The notes below the pieces were generated by a model, which searched no databases, was not told where the DNA came from, and was given only the letters and a program-made list of their open reading frames with translations. Shown piece by piece: positions 30,860 to 38,785 of a stretch of DNA of 47,731 nt. A program made the position numbers and the translations under genes. Source of the DNA: Cyanobacteria bacterium OH_CBB_238. Lineage in GTDB: Bacteria; Cyanobacteriota; Vampirovibrionia; Gastranaerophilales; Gastranaerophilaceae. Where the stretch lies: contig JAEYQN010000130.1 in assembly GCA_023409995.1 (NCBI GenBank), positions 1 through 47,731 of the forward strand, given 5' to 3'. Within the stretch, counting starts at the first letter, position 1; the number at the start of each line of letters is the position of its first letter.

Positions 30860-31725
30860 AGAAAAAAATACTGTTAGTAATTTCAATATTATTATTATCA
30901 GTCTCACTAAGTACCCAAGTAAAATGTGAGGAATATTCCACTGCAGCTACTAGTTTTTATAACAAAGGAATCTATTACTACCAAAGTAAATCATACAAAC
31001 TGGCAATAGATTCCTTTAAAAAAGCCATTGAACTCGAACCAGAGTTTATCGACGCATACTATAACCTAGGCGCCATCTATGAATTCACTGGAGACAATGA
31101 ACTGGCCATACAAACATATGCCAAACTATTACGAATAAACCCTGAAGACTTCGATGCAACTTTTGAGATAGCAAAAGCATATTTCAAACAATCAAGCTTC
31201 AATATTTCATTAAAGTATTTGAATGACATACCAAGCATATATTCTAAATACCAGGAAGTTCAGGAATATAAAACAAAAGTCAATAAAGCAATAGCAGCAA
31301 AAAATCGCCCAAAGATTCAACCGCCCAAGATAGAGCAAATAGAAAATAAAAACCATAGTATAAGTAGTAAAGAAATAATTGGACATTTTGCATCACCCAC
31401 AGGGATGGCTACTGATTCTTTAGGAAACTTATACATTGCTAATTATTCAAATAATAGTATCTCAAAAGTATCAAAAGATAATAAATGCTCAACTTTTTTA
31501 AAAAGCACACTCATAAAGGGGCCCATTGGTTTAGTTATAGATAAATATAATAACTTATACATCGCAAATTATGAGGGCAACTCTGTATTAAAAGTATCAC
31601 CGTCAGCACAAATTTCAACATTAATACCCAAAATTAATAAACCGTATTGCCTACATATTGTGTCAAACAAACTCTATATTTCAGAGCAATTTAGCAATAC
31701 TGTACAAAAGCATACACTTTATTAA
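30856..31725 (+). CDS. Exported TPR and NHL-like repeat protein
   Basis: The 289-residue product has a signal peptide (about 1-24), then about three TPR units (for example YKLAIDSFKKAIELEPEFI), a basic linker near 150 and two to three NHL-type strands in the second half: SPTGMATDSLGNLYIANYSN, GPIGLVIDKYNNLYIANYEG and KPYCLHIVSNKLYISE. Such repeats usually form a beta propeller, but only about half a propeller is present, so it may oligomerise or be shortened. It overlaps gatA by four bases, although no functional link with GatA is known. Confidence 0.8.
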   Translation: MKKKILLVISILLLSVSLSTQVKCEEYSTAATSFYNKGIYYYQSKSYKLAIDSFKKAIELEPEFIDAYYNLGAIYEFTGDNELAIQTYAKLLRINPEDFDATFEIAKAYFKQSSFNISLKYLNDIPSIYSKYQEVQEYKTKVNKAIAAKNRPKIQPPKIEQIENKNHSISSKEIIGHFASPTGMATDSLGNLYIANYSNNSISKVSKDNKCSTFLKSTLIKGPIGLVIDKYNNLYIANYEGNSVLKVSPSAQISTLIPKINKPYCLHIVSNKLYISEQFSNTVQKHTLY

Positions 31726-31808
31726 GCATTGTAACATTATAGAATAAGTATGTAATTAGTATATACTTTTTGTTTTTATTAATATGTGTTCAAATTGTGA
31801 GGTATAAT

Positions 31809-32594
31809 ATGCTTAGTTTAACAAGCGTTAATACTAGTAAAGTAACAGCAGGTCAAACCGGAACGCTCGGCGGTGAAGCAGAGGTTCAGGCAGCAAGGTA
31901 CAAAAAATTAAAAGCAGGACTTGGCTTTACTGATATCAAAAGCAGTATGTTTATGACAGGAGTCGACGCCAATGTAGTATTACAAAGAGTCGAAAATCAA
32001 ATAGAAACCGGAAATCAATCCACCGGTAATGGTACTGACGGTGACTTGCTATCCTGGGACAGTTATTTAACCAGTAATGAAAATGATGCAAATTATTTAT
32101 ATCAAAGCTCTGATGGCTCGCTATTTTCGGACGTAAATTTTTTAGCAGATAGTTACAAAATTGAAGATAGAAAAACATTTGCTGAATCAATGGGAATAGA
32201 TGCCTATGACACATTTAACATATATCAAAACAAAGTAACTGCATATGAATTTACCTTTGATGGCCTAGGCGATGGAAATCAGGCAAAGATAGAACAAAAT
32301 GTTAATGAAGTTCCGTGGGGATCACTAACTAGCAGTTATAGAGAGGTAGATACCTCCTATTGGAACGCAAAATCTGAAGCAGCTGGAACACTGACATCAA
32401 GCACTACAGAAGGAGCAAAATCACTAGATTCTCTTGCGGTGATGGAGGCAACAAAAAGCTCTTGGTTAACGAATGATATGAAAAAAACATTGTCACTATA
32501 CAAAGAAGGTTCGGCAGATTACTATACTCAACTATACAAGTTTGCAATTAAAGTATTTGATCAGGCAGGAACATACAGCGGAATATATAAATAA
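31809..32594 (+). CDS. Unrecognised 261-residue protein
   Basis: The start at ATG 31809 is 5 bases after GAGGT; an upstream TTG at 31770 would cross that site. The product begins MLSLTSVNTSKVTAGQTGTL and is rich in Ser, Thr, Gly, Asp and Tyr, with no signal peptide or membrane helix and no cysteine. Its middle (EFTFDGLGDGNQAKIEQNV) and its C-terminal helices (LTNDMKKTLSLYKEG) show no motif I can place. G+C looks a little higher than in neighbours. The extended N-terminus and polar composition recall structural or externally exported proteins, but that is a guess. It is a single gene with its own terminator. Confidence 0.72.
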   Translation: MLSLTSVNTSKVTAGQTGTLGGEAEVQAARYKKLKAGLGFTDIKSSMFMTGVDANVVLQRVENQIETGNQSTGNGTDGDLLSWDSYLTSNENDANYLYQSSDGSLFSDVNFLADSYKIEDRKTFAESMGIDAYDTFNIYQNKVTAYEFTFDGLGDGNQAKIEQNVNEVPWGSLTSSYREVDTSYWNAKSEAAGTLTSSTTEGAKSLDSLAVMEATKSSWLTNDMKKTLSLYKEGSADYYTQLYKFAIKVFDQAGTYSGIYK

Positions 32595-32602
32595 CAAACA
32601 AA

Positions 32603-32626
32603 AAAAGGTATCGCAAGATACCTTTT
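32603..32626. terminator. Bidirectional terminator with GCAA tetraloop
   Basis: AAAAGGTATC (32603-32612) pairs over 10 bp with GATACCTTTT (32617-32626) around GCAA, a stable GNRA loop. It separates two convergent genes and slightly overlaps the end of the minus-strand one. Confidence 0.87.
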
Positions 32627-33488
32627 ATTTATACATATTTAAAACACCATTAATCATAGACAATATTTGTGATGTAATTTTTTCTATATAGTCTGCCGTC
32701 GTAAGACCATTTATTACAATGTCAGCATTTTGCATTGTTGGTCTGATATAAACTTGTGCCGTTGCATTAACATCAGAGAATTGCATATCTGCAGCAGTTC
32801 CGACTTTACCTCGTTTTTCTGCACGTGAGTACCAACGTTCTTTTATAATATGAAACGGAGTAAATACATAAACTTTTATGTCATGTACATCTATAACATT
32901 TTTATTTAGGACATATAAGCCCTCATTTAAAACGATCCTAGAAGGTTTTTTGTGAACTATTCCAGGAATACTCTCACAACTGACAAAATCATATTCAGGA
33001 GCATAAACCCCACAGCAGTGCTTTAAGCTGGTCAATTGAGACTTCATTAATTCAAGGTTTATTGCATTAGGGGTATCAAAGCTAAAACCCGTCTTGAAAA
33101 GATTTTCATAAGAGCCAGCATCTCTTAGCTCTACTGATTTATCAAAATAATAGTCGTCACAACAAATTGTTGTGAATAATTCTTCTTGATGTTCTTTTAT
33201 AAAGGCTTTGGCTGCATTTTGGACAAATGTTGTTTTTCCCGAAGCTGATTCACCAGTAATACCAATCAAGTATGTACATTGAGGTGCACTGACAATAGTT
33301 TTAACCAATCTTAAAAGGAATTGATCATTGAGATTTAGAAATAAAGGTTGTTTTTGAGCTTTATCTTCTTCAATTATCGCTTTTAAACCTTCAACAATTT
33401 TAAATATTATTTGAACCCTGTTTTTGTCAATTCCTCTATCTACAGGAATACTATCCAGTGATACATCACTAGCGTCTAATAAATTCAT
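32625..33488 (-). CDS. Uridine kinase-like P-loop ATPase
   Basis: Walker A ITGESASGKTTF lies near residue 95 of this 287-residue protein, followed by the uridine kinase/phosphoribulokinase-type segments CCDDYYFDKS, GFSFDTPNAINLELM and IVLNEGLYVLN, and RWYSRAEKRGK as a likely lid. It is about 70-80 residues longer than typical Udk because of an N-terminal helical extension (about 1-80). The substrate could be uridine, pantothenate-like or another sugar/nucleoside; sequence alone does not decide. AAGGT precedes the ATG. It is a single gene in its own transcription unit. Confidence 0.78.
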   Translation of the reverse strand: MNLLDASDVSLDSIPVDRGIDKNRVQIIFKIVEGLKAIIEEDKAQKQPLFLNLNDQFLLRLVKTIVSAPQCTYLIGITGESASGKTTFVQNAAKAFIKEHQEELFTTICCDDYYFDKSVELRDAGSYENLFKTGFSFDTPNAINLELMKSQLTSLKHCCGVYAPEYDFVSCESIPGIVHKKPSRIVLNEGLYVLNKNVIDVHDIKVYVFTPFHIIKERWYSRAEKRGKVGTAADMQFSDVNATAQVYIRPTMQNADIVINGLTTADYIEKITSQILSMINGVLNMYK

Positions 33489-33527
33489 ACATACCTTCTT
33501 TTATTAATATTTACGCCACCTTAAATA

Positions 33528-33550
33528 ATTATACTTTGGTAAAAACCAAA
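33528..33550 (-). promoter_or_regulatory. Promoter -10 with adjoining palindrome, possible operator
   Basis: On the minus strand TATAAT (33533-33528) is preceded by the palindrome TTTGGT-TTTT-ACCAAA (33550-33535), which fills the spacer. The -35 region has no good match. Both lie about 40-60 bases before the uridine-kinase-like start. Confidence 0.35.
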
Positions 33551-33603
33551 ATTGATTAAATTTGTTATTTTCTTTAAAAAAAATTAAATAAAATCAATGA
33601 ATA

Positions 33604-34263
33604 TTAACATTCCAAAATATATTTATAAATATCGTAATAGGTTTCAAACCTTTTATATTGAATATTATGGCGATTACAAAGATCAACCAAGTAATCTCTA
33701 GCAAAAACAACGTCAGCAACCTTTGCAGCATCAATATCTGGCATACCATCACCAGCAAAAAGCACAAAATACCCTTTAGATTTAAGCTTCAAAACAAAGT
33801 CTTTTTTTGATACGCCAAGATCTTCATCATAAAATTCAAATGTTTTATTGGGTGGATATAACTCTAACCCTCTTTCTTGAGAGTAATCACTTGGATTTGT
33901 TAGCAAGTTGACATTTTGGGCACCTATTCGTTCTAAGATTCTTAGAATATAATAATCTGCACCAGCGCTTACTATATGAAAATCAATTGACTTCTCTCTG
34001 CATAAATTTAGCGTGGGTAAAAAGTATTCTTCTATTTCTATCTTATCAATAAAATTATCAAACTCATTTTTTGGTAAGTGAATTTTGTTAAAAATTTGAT
34101 TTAAAGCATTTACATGCGATATCTGTCCTTTTTTGTACTGAAGCCAAGGAAGCATATCATTATCTGTTAAAATAGATTCTGTAGCATAAGTAAAAAAATC
34201 TTTTTTTGAAATTGTTCCATCAAAATCTGACACAATAACAAATTTTTGAATACTATTTTTCAT
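33604..34263 (-). CDS. HAD-superfamily phosphatase, MtnX-like
   Basis: HAD motif I is SDFDGTISKKDFF (about 12-24), motif II lies in FHIVSAGADYYI and motifs III/IV are KKDFVLKLKSK and FAGDGMPDIDAAKVADVVFARDYL. The 219 residues and the D-F-D-G-T-I start fit the MtnX/phosphoserine-phosphatase-like branch. MtnX acts in methionine salvage, but no mtn gene is near, so that assignment is uncertain. The gene overlaps the patatin gene by 11 bases and lacks a clear ribosome site, so coupling is likely. Confidence 0.78.
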   Translation of the reverse strand: MKNSIQKFVIVSDFDGTISKKDFFTYATESILTDNDMLPWLQYKKGQISHVNALNQIFNKIHLPKNEFDNFIDKIEIEEYFLPTLNLCREKSIDFHIVSAGADYYILRILERIGAQNVNLLTNPSDYSQERGLELYPPNKTFEFYDEDLGVSKKDFVLKLKSKGYFVLFAGDGMPDIDAAKVADVVFARDYLVDLCNRHNIQYKRFETYYDIYKYILEC

Positions 34264-35455
34264 AGGTATTTATATACTCTTCCAATTCTGTACACTTATC
34301 ATTTAGGTCATCAATTATTGCTTGTATATTTTTAACATTATTTGTCAAATCAGCAAGCTTGCAGATGTTTAAAAATGGCAAACAAGTGTAATCAACAAGA
34401 AACTTATCCTTAAATGCAATTACTTCTTTATAAAACCTAGAATCAATATATTGAACATAATCATGCATTCCAGCCAATAGCTCTAACAATGTTTCCTTAG
34501 CTCTTAATAATTTATTAGTTTTTATTAATTCTTTTATTTGAAGAATATACTGCAACATATTTTTATAATATGGTAAAAGCATTTTTTTCTTTGCAAGCAA
34601 CGTTTTTGAAAAATGCTCTATTGTGGCTCTATACCCAACATCCATAAGCTCAAACCTTTTTTCTGTAGGCAGTGAAAAATCTATTAACAAAACATCTTTT
34701 GCATCAACAACAATATAGTCAAATTTATCTTTATTTCCAAATAAATTCATTACGTTTTCTGTACAAAAATTAGAAAATGTACTAAAAACCGAATTAAAAT
34801 AATCTAATGGATTTTTTATTGCTGCATTGTCTCTACACCCTTCAAGCCTAAATTCGAGAACTCTTGAATTTCTAAGGCAAAGCCCATCATCAACTTTCCA
34901 TAATGGCCAACTTTTTATAAGATCTCCATCTACTAAAAATTTATCATCAAACTCCACTGGTTTCATTAATCCCGGAAGGCAAGCGGATATTCTAATAGCC
35001 ATAGCAATCTCAACATCTGGAGTGCTAGATTTTGAAAAAACCACAGGTTTATTATTATTTAAATTACAAGTTAGTATATATAAATCGGTACTTAAATCCG
35101 AAAACTTGACCGGAGCATTTTCATCTTTTTTATAATTATCACCATAAAACTTTGTTTCAATTAGTTCTCTAAGCCAGTTTAAGAATAATTCGCCTTTGCT
35201 AAAAGCAAAATCAGGTCCAAAGCCTAAACTAATATCCTTAAACATATTCATATTAAAATCTAATACTATCTTAGCCAATTTATCCGAAGAATAGCCCAGC
35301 GCATAAAGAGTAGCAAAAATTGCACCTACTGACGATCCAGCGATTGCATCCAATTCAACACCAAGTTCTCTTAAAGCCTTAATAACGCCAACATAACTAA
35401 AGCCTCTAACGGCTCCACCACCAAAAATACAAGTATATTTTAAAGAATTTGACAT
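34253..35455 (-). CDS. Patatin-like phospholipase
   Basis: The oxyanion loop FGGGAVRGFSYVGVIKAL, the nucleophile elbow AGSSVGAI (Ser near residue 42) and the catalytic Asp in FLVDGDLIKSWP are all present, so this 400-residue acyl hydrolase should be active. No membrane helix or signal peptide is seen, and the C-terminal 130 residues are a helical, Leu-rich region without known motifs. The family cleaves phospholipids, in some cases as toxins, in others for membrane turnover. AAGGGAG sits 2-3 bases before the ATG, just after the pnp terminator. It forms a pair with the HAD phosphatase. Confidence 0.88.
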   Translation of the reverse strand: MSNSLKYTCIFGGGAVRGFSYVGVIKALRELGVELDAIAGSSVGAIFATLYALGYSSDKLAKIVLDFNMNMFKDISLGFGPDFAFSKGELFLNWLRELIETKFYGDNYKKDENAPVKFSDLSTDLYILTCNLNNNKPVVFSKSSTPDVEIAMAIRISACLPGLMKPVEFDDKFLVDGDLIKSWPLWKVDDGLCLRNSRVLEFRLEGCRDNAAIKNPLDYFNSVFSTFSNFCTENVMNLFGNKDKFDYIVVDAKDVLLIDFSLPTEKRFELMDVGYRATIEHFSKTLLAKKKMLLPYYKNMLQYILQIKELIKTNKLLRAKETLLELLAGMHDYVQYIDSRFYKEVIAFKDKFLVDYTCLPFLNICKLADLTNNVKNIQAIIDDLNDKCTELEEYINTYEK

Positions 35456-35466
35456 TTCTCTCCCTT

Positions 35467-35495
35467 AAAAAAGGGCTCTCGTATTAGAGAGCCCT
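35467..35495 (-). terminator. Terminator of pnp, just upstream of patatin start
   Basis: On the minus strand AGGGCTCTC pairs over 9 bp with GAGAGCCCT (35495-35487 with 35480-35472) around TAATAC, followed by TTTTTT. The T-run ends only 11 bases before the patatin ATG. Confidence 0.85.
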
Positions 35496-35512
35496 AATTA
35501 CTATTTAGTTTA

Positions 35513-36298
35513 TTAAACCTGGGCTGCTTCCTCTTCAGAAACACCTTTTATGGTTAGATTGACTCGGCCTTTATCATCAATTTTTATTACTTTGACGACA
35601 ACTTCTTGTCCAACTGATAAATGACCTTCAATAGTTTCAATTCGCTCTTTGCAAACTTGAGAAATATGAACCATTCCATCTTTACCAGGCGCTAATTCAA
35701 CAAAAGCACCAATAGGAATAATTCTTACAACTTTACCTCTTGAAATAAGTCCTTCAGTTGGTTTAAAAGTCATATCTTTAATCATCTTAATTGCGATATC
35801 TGCACCTTCAGAATCATTAGAAGTTATAGTAACAACACCAGAATCTTGAATGTCTATTTCAGCACCTGAGCAATCAATAATATTCCTGATATTTTTACCA
35901 CCAGGTCCTATGACAGCTCCGATATCTTCAGTTGGAATTGTAATAGAATAAATACGTGGAGCATATTTTGACATTTCTTCTTTTGGAGCGCTTATTGCCT
36001 CTCTCATTTTTGCAAGAATATGTAGACGTCCTTCTTTTGCTTGAGCCAAGGCTTTTCTTAATGTTTCATTAGAAATACCTTTTACTTTCATATCCATTTG
36101 AAGAGCTGTTATTGCTTCATCATTACCAGTAACTTTGAAGTCCATGTCGCCAAGAAAATCTTCAATTCCTTGAATATCTGTTAAAACAACATCGGAATCA
36201 CCTTCTTTGATAAGCCCCATTGCAACACCACCTATCATACATTTAACAGGAACACCGGCATCCATAAGAGCCATTGAGCTTCCACACGTAGAAGCCAT
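35513..36298 (-). CDS. pnp: Polynucleotide phosphorylase, C-terminal part after frameshift
   Basis: The 261 residues continue the conserved PNPase sequence in a frame different from the upstream part: ASTCGSSMALMDAGVPVKCM, the catalytic second-core acidic segment TDIQGIEDFLGDMDFKV with Asp residues and Lys, then the KH domain (IPTEDIGAVIGPGGKNIRNII) and the S1 domain (GKVVRIIPIGAFVELAPGKDGMVHISQV). The ATG at 36298 is only the first methionine in this frame; the open frame reaches back to the frameshift near 36315. If the shift is real, this fragment holds the catalytic residues and RNA-binding domains without the first RNase-PH-like domain. Confidence 0.88.
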   Translation of the reverse strand: MASTCGSSMALMDAGVPVKCMIGGVAMGLIKEGDSDVVLTDIQGIEDFLGDMDFKVTGNDEAITALQMDMKVKGISNETLRKALAQAKEGRLHILAKMREAISAPKEEMSKYAPRIYSITIPTEDIGAVIGPGGKNIRNIIDCSGAEIDIQDSGVVTITSNDSEGADIAIKMIKDMTFKPTEGLISRGKVVRIIPIGAFVELAPGKDGMVHISQVCKERIETIEGHLSVGQEVVVKVIKIDDKGRVNLTIKGVSEEEAAQV

Positions 36299-37641
36299 TG
36301 ATGTTGAACCATTGATTCTAAAATGTCCGAAGTGACTCTTATTGTATAAGGGAAATCCGTTTCATTCGGAAGAGCCGGAATATTAGCTCTTTCTGCTAAA
36401 TTACCATGCCCAACTTCTCTTCTTCCCGGTCCTCTCATTGGCTTTACTTCGCCAACTGAAAAACCCGGGAAAATATATTTATGCATATATTTTTTTACTG
36501 TTTGAGGATCAACACCATCTAATTCTTGAGCCATTCCTGGACCAGCCAAAGTTGCCACTGACAATGCTTGGGTTTGCCCTCTAGTAAAAACAGCTGAACC
36601 ATGTGCTCTAGGAATAACACCAGTTTCGCACCAAATAGGTCTAACTTCTTCAGCTTTTCTTCCGTCGGCTCTCACACCTTCATTAACAATCATAGCTCTC
36701 ATCACTTTTTTCTCTAGTGATTTAAATTCTTCTGAAACGAAGTCAATTCCTGTTTCAACCATCATTTGTTTAATAGGATGCTCATCGTCTAAAGAAGAAA
36801 AATGCTCTTTTATTTTGGATTTAGCCTCATCTAACTTTTGTTTTCTATATTCTCTATCAAAGTTGTGATATGCATCATAAACAGCATCATATGCCATATC
36901 TTTAATAATTGTAGCAATTTCAGATGTATCATAAGGATTAACAAAATCAGGTTTTTCAATACTACATTCTGAAGCATATTCAAGTTGAGCCTGAACCTGT
37001 TTTTTAATTTCAATCTGGGCAAATTCAACTGCTTCCATGATTTCATCTTCAGTAACAAAATTGCAGCCTGCTTCAACCATTATTACAGAATCAGCTGTAC
37101 CAGCAACTACTATATCAAGAGCTGATTGTTCAGCTTCTTTATATGTTGGGTTTGCAATCAATCTTCCATCAACTTTACCAACTCTCACTGCACCAACAGG
37201 TCCCTCAAATGGAGCTTCTGTAAGCATTAAAGCTGTGGATGCACCAAGAATAGCCAAAGTATCAGGTTGGTTTTCCTGATCAAAACTGACTAACTGAGCA
37301 ACTATCTGTACATCATTTCTATATCCTTTTGGAAATAAAGGTCTAATTGGCCTGTCAATTAATCGAGAGGCAAGAATAGCTTTTTCGGAAGCTCTTCCTT
37401 CTGATCTATTATAACCACCTGGTATTCTACCAATCGAAGACATTCTTTCTTCATAATCAATTAATAAGGGGAAAAAGTCTATCCCAACTCTGGGCTGCTG
37501 ACTAACTACTGCATGAACAAGCAGCATTGTTTCTCCACAGGTAACAGTTACTGATGCATTTGCTGATTTTGCATACTTACCTGTTTCAATTGTTACAAGC
37601 TTATCCCCAATCGTAAGCTCTTTTTTTTTGACATCAATCAT
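36235..37641 (-). CDS. pnp: Polynucleotide phosphorylase, N-terminal part before frameshift
   Basis: The family degrades RNA 3'-5' with phosphate. This part has the first RNase-PH-like domain (SANASVTVTCGETMLLVHAV, EERMSSIGRIPGGYNRSEGR, RLIDRPIRPLFPKGY), the helical linker and the start of the second domain (RTGVIPRAHGSAVFTRGQTQ in similar form, MRGPGRREVGHG, FPYTIRVTSDILES). After ILES the frame changes to MVQHQWLL..., which is not PNPase. Adding one A between GAATCA and ATGG restores NGSTSMAST and joins the next ORF. A full enzyme would be about 709 residues, the normal length. It is a real frameshift or a one-base sequence error. Confidence 0.9.
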   Translation of the reverse strand: MIDVKKKELTIGDKLVTIETGKYAKSANASVTVTCGETMLLVHAVVSQQPRVGIDFFPLLIDYEERMSSIGRIPGGYNRSEGRASEKAILASRLIDRPIRPLFPKGYRNDVQIVAQLVSFDQENQPDTLAILGASTALMLTEAPFEGPVGAVRVGKVDGRLIANPTYKEAEQSALDIVVAGTADSVIMVEAGCNFVTEDEIMEAVEFAQIEIKKQVQAQLEYASECSIEKPDFVNPYDTSEIATIIKDMAYDAVYDAYHNFDREYRKQKLDEAKSKIKEHFSSLDDEHPIKQMMVETGIDFVSEEFKSLEKKVMRAMIVNEGVRADGRKAEEVRPIWCETGVIPRAHGSAVFTRGQTQALSVATLAGPGMAQELDGVDPQTVKKYMHKYIFPGFSVGEVKPMRGPGRREVGHGNLAERANIPALPNETDFPYTIRVTSDILESMVQHQWLLRVEAQWLLWMPVFLLNV

Positions 37642-37733
37642 TTGATTCTCTTTCTGTTTTTTTTCACTTCTATATTTACAGGTCTTAGTATACGCTAAAA
37701 AACAAATTTAGGAAAGCCTGAAACATTATAAAG

Positions 37734-37762
37734 TTGCTCTATCTCGGCGATTGTTATAAAAT
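37734..37762 (+). promoter_or_regulatory. Predicted promoter of rsgA, probably leaderless
   Basis: TTGCTC and TAAAAT are separated by 17 bases, and the -10 ends only 9 bases before the rsgA ATG at 37772. A start at the usual distance would place the 5' end at or within a few bases of the ATG. No ribosome site is present there. Confidence 0.45.
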
Positions 37763-37771
37763 CTAAATACA

Positions 37772-38785
37772 ATGCAAGGGCAAGTTTTCAAAATCCATTC
37801 TGACTTTTTCTATGTCAAAACTGACAAAGGTATTTTCGAATGCAAACTTCGAGAAATCTTAAAAAAGCAAAAGCAGTCAATATTAGTTGGTGATTTTGTA
37901 AAATTAGAACAAATAAATGAAGCTTCAATGCAAGCATTTATAGATTCGACACTAAAAAGAAAAAACTATATTCCCAGACCTAAAGCAGCAAATATTTCAC
38001 AAGCAATAATTGTAACGGCTATAAAAGAGCCAGATATTGATTTTGAGCAGCTAAATAGATATCTTGCAAATTGTGAATACTACAGAATTACACCCATCTT
38101 ATGTTTTAACAAGTGTGATCTGGACGAGTCAAAGGATATTCAGAAAAATATAAAAAAAATATATAAAAACCTGAACTATAAGATATTTTTTACCAGCGCA
38201 CTTAACCACATTGGAATTAAAGATCTTCGTAATGTTCTAACAAAAAACACATCAATATTTTGTGGTGCATCTGGAGCCGGAAAATCATCACTAGTTAATA
38301 CATTACTTGGCTCAACCGAAATCAAAACGAAAAAAGTAAGCTTTAAAACAAAAAAAGGCGTACATACAACAAGGCATTGTGAAATCATAGAACTAACAAC
38401 AGGAACAGATGTTGTTGATACTCCAGGTTTCTCCAATCTAAAATTTGATTTTATGCTTCCCCAGAATATTCAGGAAATGTTCCCAGAGATACTTGAATTA
38501 TCTGCAGGATGTAAGTTTAGCAATTGCCTACACATAAATGAAATAGGATGTAATGTATTAAAGAATATTGAAAAAATACACAAAACCAGATATGACAGTT
38601 ACATAAAATTCATTGAAGAAGCACGAGACTACAAGCAAAAAGTCACTTACAATGGTATAAAAACAGAAACAAAAACAAAAACAAATCAAAATAAAACAAT
38701 GACAAAGATATCATCAAAAAAAAGAAACATATCACGAAAAACAAACAATCAAAATGTCGACAAAAGCATAAACGAGGCACTATAA
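37772..38785 (+). CDS. rsgA: Ribosome small subunit GTPase RsgA
   Basis: RsgA is a circularly permuted GTPase that checks 30S assembly. The 337-residue product has an OB fold (MQGQVFKIHSDFFYVKT...), then G motifs in permuted order: G4 CFNKCDL, G5 TSA, G1 GASGAGKSSLVNTL, G2 TKKGVHTTRHCEI, G3 DTPGF. A zinc region follows with AGCKFSNCLHINEIGCNVL. A lysine/threonine/asparagine-rich tail of about 40 residues (about 298-337) extends beyond the family end. No ribosome site precedes the ATG. It is the first of five plus-strand genes; the next begins directly after its stop. Confidence 0.95.
   Translation: MQGQVFKIHSDFFYVKTDKGIFECKLREILKKQKQSILVGDFVKLEQINEASMQAFIDSTLKRKNYIPRPKAANISQAIIVTAIKEPDIDFEQLNRYLANCEYYRITPILCFNKCDLDESKDIQKNIKKIYKNLNYKIFFTSALNHIGIKDLRNVLTKNTSIFCGASGAGKSSLVNTLLGSTEIKTKKVSFKTKKGVHTTRHCEIIELTTGTDVVDTPGFSNLKFDFMLPQNIQEMFPEILELSAGCKFSNCLHINEIGCNVLKNIEKIHKTRYDSYIKFIEEARDYKQKVTYNGIKTETKTKTNQNKTMTKISSKKRNISRKTNNQNVDKSINEAL

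Noticed and set aside
36305..36322. Programmed -1 frameshift in pnp
   Set aside because: No X-XXY-YYZ heptamer or clear downstream stem is seen, so an error or mutation is more likely.
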